Assembly (NCBI GenBank): GCA_030067055.1
Contig: JASJAL010000199.1
Coordinates: 1 to 10,818 of the forward strand
Direction of reading: 5' to 3'
Source: Kiloniellales bacterium
Lineage (GTDB): Bacteria; Pseudomonadota; Alphaproteobacteria; Kiloniellales; JAKSBE01
Length of the DNA: 10,818 nt
Shown: in pieces, positions 1 to 7,170 of the stretch
How the letters are laid out: every line of letters begins with the position of its first letter
Numbering within the stretch: the first letter of the stretch is position 1
The notes under the pieces: generated by a model
The model's input: the letters and a program-made list of their open reading frames with translations, nothing else
Told to the model about the DNA's origin: nothing
Databases searched by the model: none
Position numbers and translations under genes: made by a program

Positions 1-2525
1 CGGCGCAGGAAGGACGGGATGTTCATGATCTCGCGCAAGGCCTCGTCGGAGTCTTCTTCCTCGGGCTTCGGCTTCGCCTTGGACTCGCCGCTCGGCTCCG
101 ACAGGGCCTCGAGGGCGGCGCGGGCCCGCTCGCGGGCTCGGCGATCGAGCTCGGCTTGGAAGGCGTCGTCGGAGTCCTCTTCCAGCGACGGCACCGGGTC
201 AGGCGACGGCATCGGGGCACTCTCGGCTGATTCGCCGGCGGGGACGGCGGTCTCGGCCGCCGCCGCGCCGAAGAGCGCCTCGAGGTCCTTGTCGTCCGTG
301 CCGCGCACTGCTGCCGACTCGTCCAGCACGAAGGGATCGTCGCTGGCCAGGCTGAAGGCCAGGTCCTCCAGCAAGGCGTCGGTCGAGGTGCCGCCGGCCT
401 CCGGCCCTTCCGGCGCGCCGGCCGGCGGAACCTGGAGCGACGGCTCCTTTGGCTCGAAATCCGCCGCCTTGCGATTTCGGATCAAGACCTCGTCGATCAG
501 GGCGTCGAGGTTGGCGTCGTCGTCCGGGGCGGCCTCGGCGGGAGCCGGTTCGGGCTCCGAAGTCGCCGGCTGCGCCTGGCTTTCGGCGGCTGGCTCGGGG
601 GCCGGGGTTGCCGGTTGCGCCTCGGCCTTGGCGGCCGGCTCCTCGACGGGCGGAGGGGAGGTCTCGGCGGCTGGCTCCGGAGCCGGCGGCGTGGATGCCT
701 CGGCGGCCTTCTCTACTGCTGCCGCCTCCGCGGCTTTCTGGGTCTCCATGGCCTGCTCGGCGCGCCGGAGGATGTCCTCGAGGGTCAGGCGGCCGCCGCC
801 GGTCGGGGCCTCGGCCGGCGCTTCGGCCTCCGTTTTCGCCGGCGTCTCGGCCGGTTGAGCTTCGGCCGGGGCCGCCTCGGCCTTCGGGGCCTCGGCTGCC
901 GGGACCTCGGCGCTCGGCACCTTTGTCTCCGCGTCCGCGTGCTTGGCTTCGGGGGCCGGGATGATTGGCTCGGCCGGTGTCGCGGCTTTGGCTTCGGCCG
1001 GCTCGGGCACCGATGGCGTCTCGGTCTTTGCGATCCCTGTCTTCGCGGGCGTCGCGTCGGAATCGGGCGCCTGTGGGCTGGCGCTGGCCGGCTGGTCCGG
1101 TTCCTTCACCTCGGCTTGGGCCGGCTCGGCCGCGGCGGGCGGAGCGGCGCTCGGGGTCGCGGCCTTCGCGCTGTCCGCGGCCTTGGCGGCCGTCGGTGCA
1201 CTGTCTTCGGGCGGCACCGGAGGGCCGGCTTGTTCGGTGGCCGCAGCCTCCGCCGGCCGCTCGGCCGCCTGAGCCGTTTCTACGGCCTCGGCCTTGGTCG
1301 GAGCGGCAGGCGTGCCGGTTGCGGCCTTGGGCGCAGCGGCCTGTGGGGCTGGCTCGTCGGCCTTGACCGTCGGCTCCGCGGCCTTCGCCGTGGCGGCCGG
1401 AGCCGGAGTTTCAGAGGTCGTTGCCGTGTCGCTGCCTTCGGCCTTGGCCGCGGGCGCCTTGGCCTGCTTGGGCAGGATCCCGGTTGCCAGCACCGAGACC
1501 CGGATCTTGCCCTCCAGGCCTTCGTCGAAGGCCGAGCCGACGATGATGTTGGCCTTTTGATGGGCCGCGGTGCGGACGCTCTCCACGGCCTCGTCGAGCT
1601 CGAAGAGCGTCAGATCGCGGCCGCCGGTGACGTTGATCAGCACGCCGCGGGCGCCGTCGACCGAGCTGTCCTCCAGCAGGGGGTTGGCCATCGCGGCTTC
1701 GGCCGCGTTGACCGCGCGCTGCGGCCCGTCGGCCTCGCCGGCGCCCATGATCGCCTTGCCGGTCTGGGTCATGACGCTCCGGAAGTCGGCGAAGTCGAGG
1801 TTGATCAGCCCCGGCTTGACCATCAGGTCGGTGACCCCGCGGACCCCGGCGAAGAGGACGTTGTCCGCCCGGTGGAAGGCATCGGAGACCGAGGTCTTCT
1901 CGGTGGCGATCTTGAAGAGGTTCTGGTTCGGGATGACGATCAGGGTGTCGACGTGCTTCTCCAGGGCCGAAATCCCCTGCTCGGCAACTTCCATGCGGAC
2001 CTCGCCCTCGAAGCGGAAGGGCTTGGTAACCACCGCGACCGTCAGGACACCCTTCTTGCGGATCGCTTCGGCGACCACCGGCGCGGAACCGGTCCCGGTG
2101 CCGCCGCCCATGCCGGCGGCGATGAAAACCAGGCTGGCACCGGAAACTGCGGAGAGGACCTCGTCCAGGGACTCCTCGGCCGCGGCCCGGCCGACCTCGG
2201 GGCGTCCGCCGGCGCCCAGGCCGCCGGTCAGCTCCCGGCCCAGTTGCAGGCGATGTTCGCAGATCGAGGTCTCCAGCGCCTGGGAATCGGTGTTGGCGAC
2301 GAAGAGCTCGACGCCCTCCAGCTGGCCCTCGATCATGTTGTGCACGGCGTTGCCGCCGGCCCCGCCGAGGCCGAGAACGATGATCCTGGGGCGGAGGGCG
2401 CGGGGCTGCTTGCCGGGTTCGGACGCCTCGCCGGCGGTCTGCGGCTTTCCGGCGTCCTCCGGGGTCTCGCCGGCGCCGACGACCTTAAAGCCGCCGCGTG
2501 GCTCCGCGCCGGTGTCGTTTCCCAT
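1..2525 (-). CDS. ftsZ: Cell division protein FtsZ with very long C-terminal linker (3' end just off the window)
   Basis: FtsZ is the tubulin-like GTPase that polymerises at midcell to form the Z ring. The frame is open from the ATG at 2525 to the left edge, at least 841 residues. Residues 1-43 are a non-conserved extension. The nucleotide domain starts at 44 ([17 protein letters not shown]). The tubulin signature GGGTGTG is at 140-146, and the T7 catalytic loop N242-x-D244-xx-D247 is intact. The core ends at the conserved VSVLATGI (to 350). Residues 351 to about 834 are a Pro/Ala/Glu/Lys/Thr-rich, probably disordered linker. The last visible residues, NIPSFLR (835-841), match the conserved tail peptide that binds FtsA and other partners, so only a few codons are missing. 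E. coli FtsZ is 383 residues and Caulobacter's about 508. The start is supported by GGAAGG at 2534-2539, 8 nt upstream. No ftsA lies upstream; the neighbour is a divergent SPOR gene, so a second FtsZ paralogue is possible. Function: very sure; primary copy or paralogue: open. Confidence 0.96.
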   Translation of the reverse strand, partial: MGNDTGAEPRGGFKVVGAGETPEDAGKPQTAGEASEPGKQPRALRPRIIVLGLGGAGGNAVHNMIEGQLEGVELFVANTDSQALETSICEHRLQLGRELTGGLGAGGRPEVGRAAAEESLDEVLSAVSGASLVFIAAGMGGGTGTGSAPVVAEAIRKKGVLTVAVVTKPFRFEGEVRMEVAEQGISALEKHVDTLIVIPNQNLFKIATEKTSVSDAFHRADNVLFAGVRGVTDLMVKPGLINLDFADFRSVMTQTGKAIMGAGEADGPQRAVNAAEAAMANPLLEDSSVDGARGVLINVTGGRDLTLFELDEAVESVRTAAHQKANIIVGSAFDEGLEGKIRVSVLATGILPKQAKAPAAKAEGSDTATTSETPAPAATAKAAEPTVKADEPAPQAAAPKAATGTPAAPTKAEAVETAQAAERPAEAAATEQAGPPVPPEDSAPTAAKAADSAKAATPSAAPPAAAEPAQAEVKEPDQPASASPQAPDSDATPAKTGIAKTETPSVPEPAEAKAATPAEPIIPAPEAKHADAETKVPSAEVPAAEAPKAEAAPAEAQPAETPAKTEAEAPAEAPTGGGRLTLEDILRRAEQAMETQKAAEAAAVEKAAEASTPPAPEPAAETSPPPVEEPAAKAEAQPATPAPEPAAESQAQPATSEPEPAPAEAAPDDDANLDALIDEVLIRNRKAADFEPKEPSLQVPPAGAPEGPEAGGTSTDALLEDLAFSLASDDPFVLDESAAVRGTDDKDLEALFGAAAAETAVPAGESAESAPMPSPDPVPSLEEDSDDAFQAELDRRARERARAALEALSEPSGESKAKPKPEEEDSDEALREIMNIPSFLR

Positions 2526-2577
2526 ATGGTCACCCTTCCGCGTTGCGGCCGCCTTCGAGCACGGCCGGGATCTTAGG

Positions 2578-2582
2578 GATTC
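2578..2582. promoter_or_regulatory. GANTC (CcrM methylation) site upstream of ftsZ
   Basis: GATTC is the only GANTC pentamer I see in the 239-nt divergent region, 53 nt before the ftsZ ATG. In Caulobacter and relatives, CcrM methylation of GANTC in division-gene promoters, including ftsZ, helps time transcription. A pentamer can occur by chance; it is recorded because it sits beside CtrA-type sites. Confidence 0.35.
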
Positions 2583-2602
2583 TTGAAGGAATTGGTTGCG
2601 AC

Positions 2603-2610
2603 ATGGTTAA
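2603..2610 (-). promoter_or_regulatory. CtrA-type half site TTAACCAT in the ftsZ leader
   Basis: The minus strand reads TTAACCAT, the 8-mer form of the CtrA recognition element, about 78 nt upstream of the ftsZ start and downstream of the predicted transcription start. A similar TTAACCAC is read on the minus strand at 2742-2735. Single half sites occur by chance more often than full boxes, so support is modest and rests on the nearby full box. Confidence 0.4.
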
Positions 2611-2685
2611 CGCCCAATTGCTCTCCAGTGCAGTGTCTTCTAGTCAGGTTTACTTGTTGCTAACAGAAATTAATTTGGATGAACA

Positions 2686-2714
2686 TTTATAGGGTTAACC
2701 CGGCCTTAAGTCAG
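2686..2714 (-). promoter_or_regulatory. Predicted sigma70-type promoter of ftsZ
   Basis: Read on the minus strand, CTGACT (2714-2709) resembles a -35 and TATAAA (2691-2686) matches the -10 consensus at five of six positions. They are separated by exactly 17 nt. The predicted transcript starts near 2679, giving a leader of about 150 nt before the ftsZ ATG. The CtrA box described separately lies in the spacer. This is a motif match only; the start site is inferred. Confidence 0.5.
2695..2709. promoter_or_regulatory. CtrA box, full TTAA-N7-TTAA
   Basis: TTAACCCGGCCTTAA is an exact TTAA-N7-TTAA, the binding pattern of the alphaproteobacterial cell-cycle regulator CtrA. Its left half is also part of a perfect 10-bp palindrome, GGGTTAACCC (2692-2701). 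The site fills the spacer between the predicted -10 and -35 of ftsZ, so bound CtrA would be expected to repress, as is known for Caulobacter ftsZ. It also lies 56-70 nt upstream of the divergent SPOR gene, where it could activate. Binding is inferred. Confidence 0.6.
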
Positions 2715-2764
2715 CGCAAGTAGAACAGTGGGGTGTGGTTAATGAGAGCTGAGGTCTACTCGCT

Positions 2765-3673
2765 ATGCGCCGCCTGCCAACGCTGTCCTGGTGCCGGGAG
2801 ACAGAGAACCGGGAGCCCGACTGTCTCCGCTCGATCCGTCGGCAAATCGCCCGCACCAAACGATTCCAGAGGCTTCGTGGTATCGCGCTGATCTGCCTGG
2901 TCGGCCTCGCCAGCGGCTACCTGGGCATGCACTTCGATTCGATCAAAGCCATGGCCGACAGCGGCAGCCAGATCGACGAGGTTGCCGTGACCGCGCCGGG
3001 CTACGTCATGGTGCTGGATGAGGCCCGGGAAGCGGCGGCAGCGCCGCCGGCCCCGAGCGGCTCGCAGGCGATCGACGTTTCGGCCGACTGCGGCCCGGAC
3101 GGTCCTCAAGGGACCGCGGGCTGCGGCGGCGCTGCGCCGGCCTGGCGGTCCAGCCTGGCGCCGGCCGCGGACGCGCCGGCCGAGCCATCGGAGCCTCTGG
3201 CCCTCGCCATGATCGCCGTGCCCGAGATCGAGGTACCGGCGCAGGACATGGCGGCCGAGGCGCTGCCCGTGATTCGAGCTCCCCTCGAACCGGTCAAGGA
3301 GCCGGTCGGCCAGGCCGAGACCGCGGCCCGGGTCCACAGCGCGGACGCCGTCTCCAACCAGCTGGCGGCAGGGACCTGCGAAGCCGGGCCGGACACGGTC
3401 GCCGTCAAGGCCTTCCAGACCGGGTCCAGGACCGCCAACTTCGTCGTGATCGGCAGCTACACCGATCCCATGAACGCGCTCAAGGCCTACGCCCGGGTCG
3501 AGGATCGCTGGCAGGCTCAGATCGTCCACATCGAGGTCGGCGGCCGGCTCTACCGGCGCGTCCTGCTCGGGCCCTTCGGACAGGAGGCCCTGGCCGAGGT
3601 GCGGCAGGAACTGGCCGAGCGCGGCGTCAACGACACCTGGGCCTTCCGCACGAACTGCGTGGCGGCCGGTTAG
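2765..3673 (+). CDS. SPOR-domain membrane-anchored protein, putative division/envelope protein
   Basis: Probable bitopic inner-membrane protein of 302 residues whose periplasmic SPOR domain would bind septal peptidoglycan stripped of stem peptides. A basic cytoplasmic stretch of about 38 residues precedes one membrane segment (about 39-57, GIALICLVGLASGYLGMHF). A Pro/Ala-rich linker follows (about 85-215). The C-terminal SPOR domain (about 221-300) opens with NFVVIGSYTDPMNAL and carries the typical G(R)LYRRVLLGPF strand. Two cysteines in the linker (C109, C120) could pair in the periplasm. The ATG at 2765 has GAGG at 2751-2754, 10 nt upstream. It is divergent from ftsZ across the CtrA-bearing region and converges on creatinase with a 10-nt gap. 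FtsN, DedD and DamX share this architecture, but the linker is too variable to name an orthologue. Confidence 0.85.
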   Translation: MRRLPTLSWCRETENREPDCLRSIRRQIARTKRFQRLRGIALICLVGLASGYLGMHFDSIKAMADSGSQIDEVAVTAPGYVMVLDEAREAAAAPPAPSGSQAIDVSADCGPDGPQGTAGCGGAAPAWRSSLAPAADAPAEPSEPLALAMIAVPEIEVPAQDMAAEALPVIRAPLEPVKEPVGQAETAARVHSADAVSNQLAAGTCEAGPDTVAVKAFQTGSRTANFVVIGSYTDPMNALKAYARVEDRWQAQIVHIEVGGRLYRRVLLGPFGQEALAEVRQELAERGVNDTWAFRTNCVAAG

Positions 3674-3683
3674 GCCTTTCCAA

Positions 3684-4892
3684 TCATGCCCCGACGATGT
3701 TGTGTGCCGGGCCGTAAGGGAAGCCGGTGATGTTCTCGGCGCCGCCTTCGGTCACCACCAGGATGTCGTGCTCGCGGTAGCCGCCGGCCCCGGGCTCGCC
3801 CTCCGGCACCATGATCATCGGCTCCATCGAGACCACCATCCCGGGCTCCAGGACCGTCTCGACGTCCTCCCTCAGTTCCAGCGCCGCCTCGCGGCCGTAG
3901 TAGTGGCAGAGCACGCCGAAGGAATGGCCGTAGCCGAAGGTCCGGTACCTGAGCAAATCATGCTGGGCATAGATCTCGTTGAGGCCGCGTGCGATGGACC
4001 CGCAGGTGTTCCCCGGCCGAATTAGCCGGCAGCCCTCCTCGTGGACCTGGCAGTTGATCTCCCAGAGCCGCAGCGACGCGTCGTCGCAGGTCCCGGCGAA
4101 GAGGGTGCGCTCCAGGGCGGTGTAGTAGCCGGCGATCATCGGGAAGCAGTTCAGGGACAGGATGTCGCCGCCGGCGATCCGCCGGCTGGTAACCGGGTTG
4201 TGGGCGCCGTCGGTGTTTATCCCGGACTGGAACCAGGTCCAGGTGTCGCGCAACTCGGCCTCGGGGAAGCGCCGCGCGATCTCGCGGACCATGGCGGCGG
4301 TCGCCTGCAGGGCGACCTCGTGCTCCGGGACCCCGGGCGCGACCGCCTCGACGCAGGCCGCACCGCCGATGTCGGCGACTTGCGCGCCCTGGCGGATCAA
4401 GGCGATCTCCTCGGCCGACTTGACCATGCGCAGGCGCATGCAGGCCTCGCCCAGGTCGATGAAGCGGCACGCCGGCAGGGCGGCGGCTAGCTTGTCCCGC
4501 ATCTGCAGGCTCACGTGGTCGAACTCGAGGCCGACAACCGCGCCGTCCGGGATCAGACGCTGGACGGCCCGGTAGAAGTTGTCTCGCTGCCAGTCGGTGA
4601 AGACCAGGTTGTTTCCCTGGGTCTGCCTCCAGGGCTGGCCGCCGTCGATGTTGGCCGAAATCGAGGTAGCCGCCCCCTCGTCGACAACCAGGCCGTAGGG
4701 CCGGCCGAAGGCACAATAGAGGAAGTCGCTGTAGTAGTTGATATTGTGGTAAGAGGTGAAGAGCGCGTGGCTGATGCCGTCCTCGGCCATGAGTCCGCGA
4801 AGCCTGGTCAGTCGGGCTTCCATTTCCGCTGCGGAGAAGGTGCCCTGTGACCTTTCCCCGTTCTTGATTTCGATGACTTGCGGGCGTTCCAT
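3684..4892 (-). CDS. Creatinase (creatine amidinohydrolase), M24 pita-bread fold
   Basis: Predicted cytoplasmic hydrolase converting creatine and water to sarcosine and urea (EC 3.5.3.3). The 402-residue length nearly equals the 403 of Pseudomonas putida creatinase, and I recognise long near-identical stretches: FTSYHNINYYSDFLYC, DTWTWFQSGINTDGAHNPVT, FPMIAGYYTALERT, FGYGHSFG and GAGGYREHDIL. Residues matching the known active site are present: F62, R64, H231 (H232 in P. putida), Y257 and E261, plus the Arg in GGYREHD and the Glu in SMEPMI. Like known creatinases it needs no metal ligands of the aminopeptidase type. GGGAAAGG (4899-4906) lies 6 nt before the ATG. No sarcosine oxidase, creatininase, urease or creatine transporter is adjacent, so it stands alone. 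Ectoine hydrolase (DoeA/EutD) is a relative but lacks these stretches. Chemistry: confident; physiological substrate: likely creatine. Confidence 0.92.
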   Translation of the reverse strand: MERPQVIEIKNGERSQGTFSAAEMEARLTRLRGLMAEDGISHALFTSYHNINYYSDFLYCAFGRPYGLVVDEGAATSISANIDGGQPWRQTQGNNLVFTDWQRDNFYRAVQRLIPDGAVVGLEFDHVSLQMRDKLAAALPACRFIDLGEACMRLRMVKSAEEIALIRQGAQVADIGGAACVEAVAPGVPEHEVALQATAAMVREIARRFPEAELRDTWTWFQSGINTDGAHNPVTSRRIAGGDILSLNCFPMIAGYYTALERTLFAGTCDDASLRLWEINCQVHEEGCRLIRPGNTCGSIARGLNEIYAQHDLLRYRTFGYGHSFGVLCHYYGREAALELREDVETVLEPGMVVSMEPMIMVPEGEPGAGGYREHDILVVTEGGAENITGFPYGPAHNIVGA

Positions 4893-5075
4893 GTCCAGCC
4901 TTTCCCGACGCGTTGCCTCATCTTGCGGGCGCCTCTTAACACGTTCGCTAGCGCCTTTGAGCGCTCGTCAGCGACCTCGGCTCTCCCGGCGCCGCCTTCC
5001 CGCTGCCATAGTCCAGTGGGCGAGGTCGGAGATGTCGCGTGGACGTCCGCACCCGCTTTCGAAAGGTGAGGGAGC
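4893..5075. other. Divergent intergenic region, creatinase / ceramidase-like gene
   Basis: This 183-nt spacer must hold the promoters of both divergent genes. I see no convincing -35/-10 pair on either strand. It contains a short hairpin, AGCGC-N6-GCGCT (4950-4965), and a 10-bp palindrome CTTTCGAAAG (5056-5065) just before the ceramidase-like start. Either could be an operator, but nothing shows it. Confidence 0.4.
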
Positions 5076-5876
5076 TTGAGTTTGACCGAACACTGGAGCT
5101 TTAGGCGGAGGGTGGGCCTGTTGTGCGGGTTCCTGGCTCTCGGCTTGGGCGCACTGCTCCTGGTCCCCCCAATACCGCAGGATCCCGCCTACCATCTGTT
5201 TGCGGATGAGCGCGGGTTTCTGGGAATCCCGAACTTTGCCAACGTCGTCTCGAACTTCCCCTTTCTCCTGGTCGGGGTCGTCGGCCTGATCGTGGTCTGC
5301 GGGAAGCAGGAGCGCGCCATTTTTCAATGGCCCGAGGATCGCCGGCCCTACGCGGTATTCTTCTTCGGGGTGGCCCTGGTGTCCCTGGGCTCGGCCTACT
5401 ACCACTGGGACCCGAGTAACGACTCGCTGTTTTGGGACCGCCTTCCGATGACGGTGGCCTTCATGGGGCTGAGCGCGGGCATCCTCGCCGACCGGGTCGA
5501 GCGCCGCTTCGCCTTGACCTACCTTCTGCCGCTGATGGTCCTCGCCGGGATCGCCAGCCTGGTCTACTGGGACCTGACTGAACGGGCCGGCGCCGGGGAT
5601 CTGCGCTTCTACGGCTTCGTTCAGTTCTTCCCGATCACCGCCCTGCCGCTGGTGTTCTGGCTCTTTCCCAAGGCGCACTACACCGGGACGAAGGGGCTTT
5701 TGTGGGTCATCTTCTTCTACCTGCTCGCCAAGGTCTTCGAGCATTTCGATGTCGAGATCTTCCTGGCTCTGGCCGGTTCGATCAGCGGGCACACCATGAA
5801 GCACCTAGCGGCATCGGTCGCCACCCTGATGGTCCTGCCGATGATCCTGGCGTCCAAGCGCCCGGTCCCTGCCTGA
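5076..5876 (+). CDS. Alkaline ceramidase-like integral membrane hydrolase (CREST superfamily)
   Basis: Polytopic membrane protein of 266 residues with about seven hydrophobic segments. It resembles the alkaline ceramidase family (PF05875), which hydrolyses the amide of ceramides to a long-chain base and fatty acid. The signature NVVSNFPF (about 56-63) is followed by S106, H110 and D121 in GSAYYHWDPSNDSLFWDRLPMT, and by H239 and H243 in GHTMKH. The spacings S+4 H, S+15 D and H+4 H equal those of the zinc site of human ACER3 (S77, H81, D92, H217, H221). An in-frame stop at 5067-5069 limits the start to TTG 5076 or TTG 5082. AGGTG precedes the first by 7 nt and GGAG the second by 7 nt; I chose 5076. 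The SDR gene follows 78 nt downstream on the same strand and may share its transcript. The substrate could be another lipid amide. Confidence 0.82.
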   Translation: MSLTEHWSFRRRVGLLCGFLALGLGALLLVPPIPQDPAYHLFADERGFLGIPNFANVVSNFPFLLVGVVGLIVVCGKQERAIFQWPEDRRPYAVFFFGVALVSLGSAYYHWDPSNDSLFWDRLPMTVAFMGLSAGILADRVERRFALTYLLPLMVLAGIASLVYWDLTERAGAGDLRFYGFVQFFPITALPLVFWLFPKAHYTGTKGLLWVIFFYLLAKVFEHFDVEIFLALAGSISGHTMKHLAASVATLMVLPMILASKRPVPA

Positions 5877-5954
5877 AGCAAGGGTTCTCCAGCCCTTTTC
5901 AGACTCCGCGCTTTCCTGCCAGGATGGGTCCTGCAAAGGGGGGAGGCTGTTCGG

Positions 5955-6755
5955 ATGGCTGGACGCCTGCAAGACAAGGTGGCGATCGTGACCGGCGCCG
6001 GTTCGTCGGGCCCGGGCTGGGGCAACGGCAAGGCAACCGCGGCGCTCTTCGCGCGCGAGGGCGCCAAGGTGTTCTGCACCGACATCGATACGCAGGCCCT
6101 GGCGGAAACGCTGAACCTCATCCTGGGCGAGGGCGGCGAGGCCGCGGCGCAGGTCGCCGACGTCTCCTATGCGGATCACGTCGCCGCCATCGTCGAGGCC
6201 TGCCTCGACCGATTCGGCCGAATCGACATCCTTCACAACAACGTCGGCATCGTCGAACTCGGCGGCCCGGTCGACACCTCGGAATCCGGCTGGGACCGGG
6301 TCGTCGAGGTGAACCTCAAGTCGATGTTCCTGACCTGCAAGCACGTGCTGCCCACCATGGTCGAGCAGGGCGGCGGCGCGATCGTCAACATCTCCTCGAT
6401 CGCCGGAATCCGCTGGACCGGCGTGCCCTACGTCTCCTATTCGGCGACCAAGGCCGCGGTCCTGGGCTTCACGCGCTCGGTCGCTCTGGAGTATGCGAAG
6501 CAGGGCATCCGGGCCAACACGATTCTTCCCGGTTTGCTGAACACGCCGATGATCGTCGAGCCCCTGAAGGGCGTCTACGGCCAGGGCGACGTCCAGAAGA
6601 TGATCGAGGTCCGCGACGCGCAGTGCCCCATGGGCCACATGGGCGATGCCTGGGATGTCGCCTACGCCGCGCTCTTCCTGGCCAGCGACGAGGCCAAGTA
6701 CATCACCGGGACCGAGCTGGTGGTCGACGGCGGCATCACCGCGAAGCTCTCCTGA
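5955..6755 (+). CDS. Short-chain dehydrogenase/reductase (SDR), classical type
   Basis: Predicted cytoplasmic NAD(P)-dependent oxidoreductase of 266 residues with a Rossmann fold. The nucleotide-binding loop is T13-G-A-G-S-S-G-P-G-W-G-N-G25, several residues longer than the usual TGxxxGIG. D43 at the end of the second strand favours NAD(H). NNVG (95-98) replaces the common NNAG. The catalytic set N120, S148, Y162 and K166 (YSATK) is complete. The C-terminus ends with the usual TGTELVVDGGI. A strong ribosome site, GGGAGG (5941-5946), precedes the ATG by 8 nt. It follows the ceramidase-like gene by 78 nt on the same strand; a shared role in lipid metabolism is possible but unproven. The substrate cannot be read from the sequence. 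SDR identity is near certain. Confidence 0.93.
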   Translation: MAGRLQDKVAIVTGAGSSGPGWGNGKATAALFAREGAKVFCTDIDTQALAETLNLILGEGGEAAAQVADVSYADHVAAIVEACLDRFGRIDILHNNVGIVELGGPVDTSESGWDRVVEVNLKSMFLTCKHVLPTMVEQGGGAIVNISSIAGIRWTGVPYVSYSATKAAVLGFTRSVALEYAKQGIRANTILPGLLNTPMIVEPLKGVYGQGDVQKMIEVRDAQCPMGHMGDAWDVAYAALFLASDEAKYITGTELVVDGGITAKLS

Positions 6756-6789
6756 AGCTCCGGCCGAACCTGGGCGTCTTGCGTGGAAA

Positions 6790-6813
6790 GGGGGCCAAAA
6801 AGATACGGTCCCC
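6790..6813 (+). terminator. Weak hairpin after the SDR gene, possible terminator
   Basis: GGGGGCC (6790-6796) pairs with GGTCCCC (6807-6813) through a 10-nt loop; the seven pairs include one G-U. It is followed by GCTGTTTTG, a short, interrupted T run. It lies 35 nt after the SDR stop. The T tract is poor for intrinsic termination, so this may be only a fortuitous hairpin. Confidence 0.3.
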
Positions 6814-7170
6814 GCTGTTTTGCCCTGACCGCACGGGGGGCGGACGATCTTGAGCGGGCAGCACAGCAGGGACCGTGGCTGGCGGCAGTAACCTCTAAAT
6901 CCGCGCTCACCCTCTCCAGGCTAGGAAAAACTTCCGCATTGAGCTCCGGTCGACTTGTCCCACAGCGCCGCGGCGAACCGCGTCCTCGGGAGAAGCGCCT
7001 TCGTCTTCGGGCTTTGGCGGCTAACCCCAGACAAAGGCGACGTTGTGGGTCGCTCTCCCGGATCTCGACTGCATCAGCACTTCCGACGCGAACCGAGGTC
7101 CGAGGCAAATATGCGCAGAAACCAGACGGCATAGGTGTGTCAAAAAAGGGTCTGTTCCGTGCTGGATTCC

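Noticed and set aside
615..2576. Long plus-strand open frames opposite ftsZ (up to 653 codons) and several shorter ones over 19-1560
   Set aside because: They are antisense shadows produced by the GC-rich codon use of ftsZ. They have Arg/Gly/Leu-biased composition and no domain, while the minus frame gives an unmistakable FtsZ.
2498..2692. Small 64-codon plus-strand frame across the ftsZ promoter region
   Set aside because: It begins antisense inside ftsZ, lacks a ribosome site and covers regulatory elements; no sign of a real protein.
4893..5075. Promoters for creatinase and the ceramidase-like gene
   Set aside because: Candidate pairs such as TTGCGG-N17-CGCTAG match the -10 consensus poorly, so I could not support a position.
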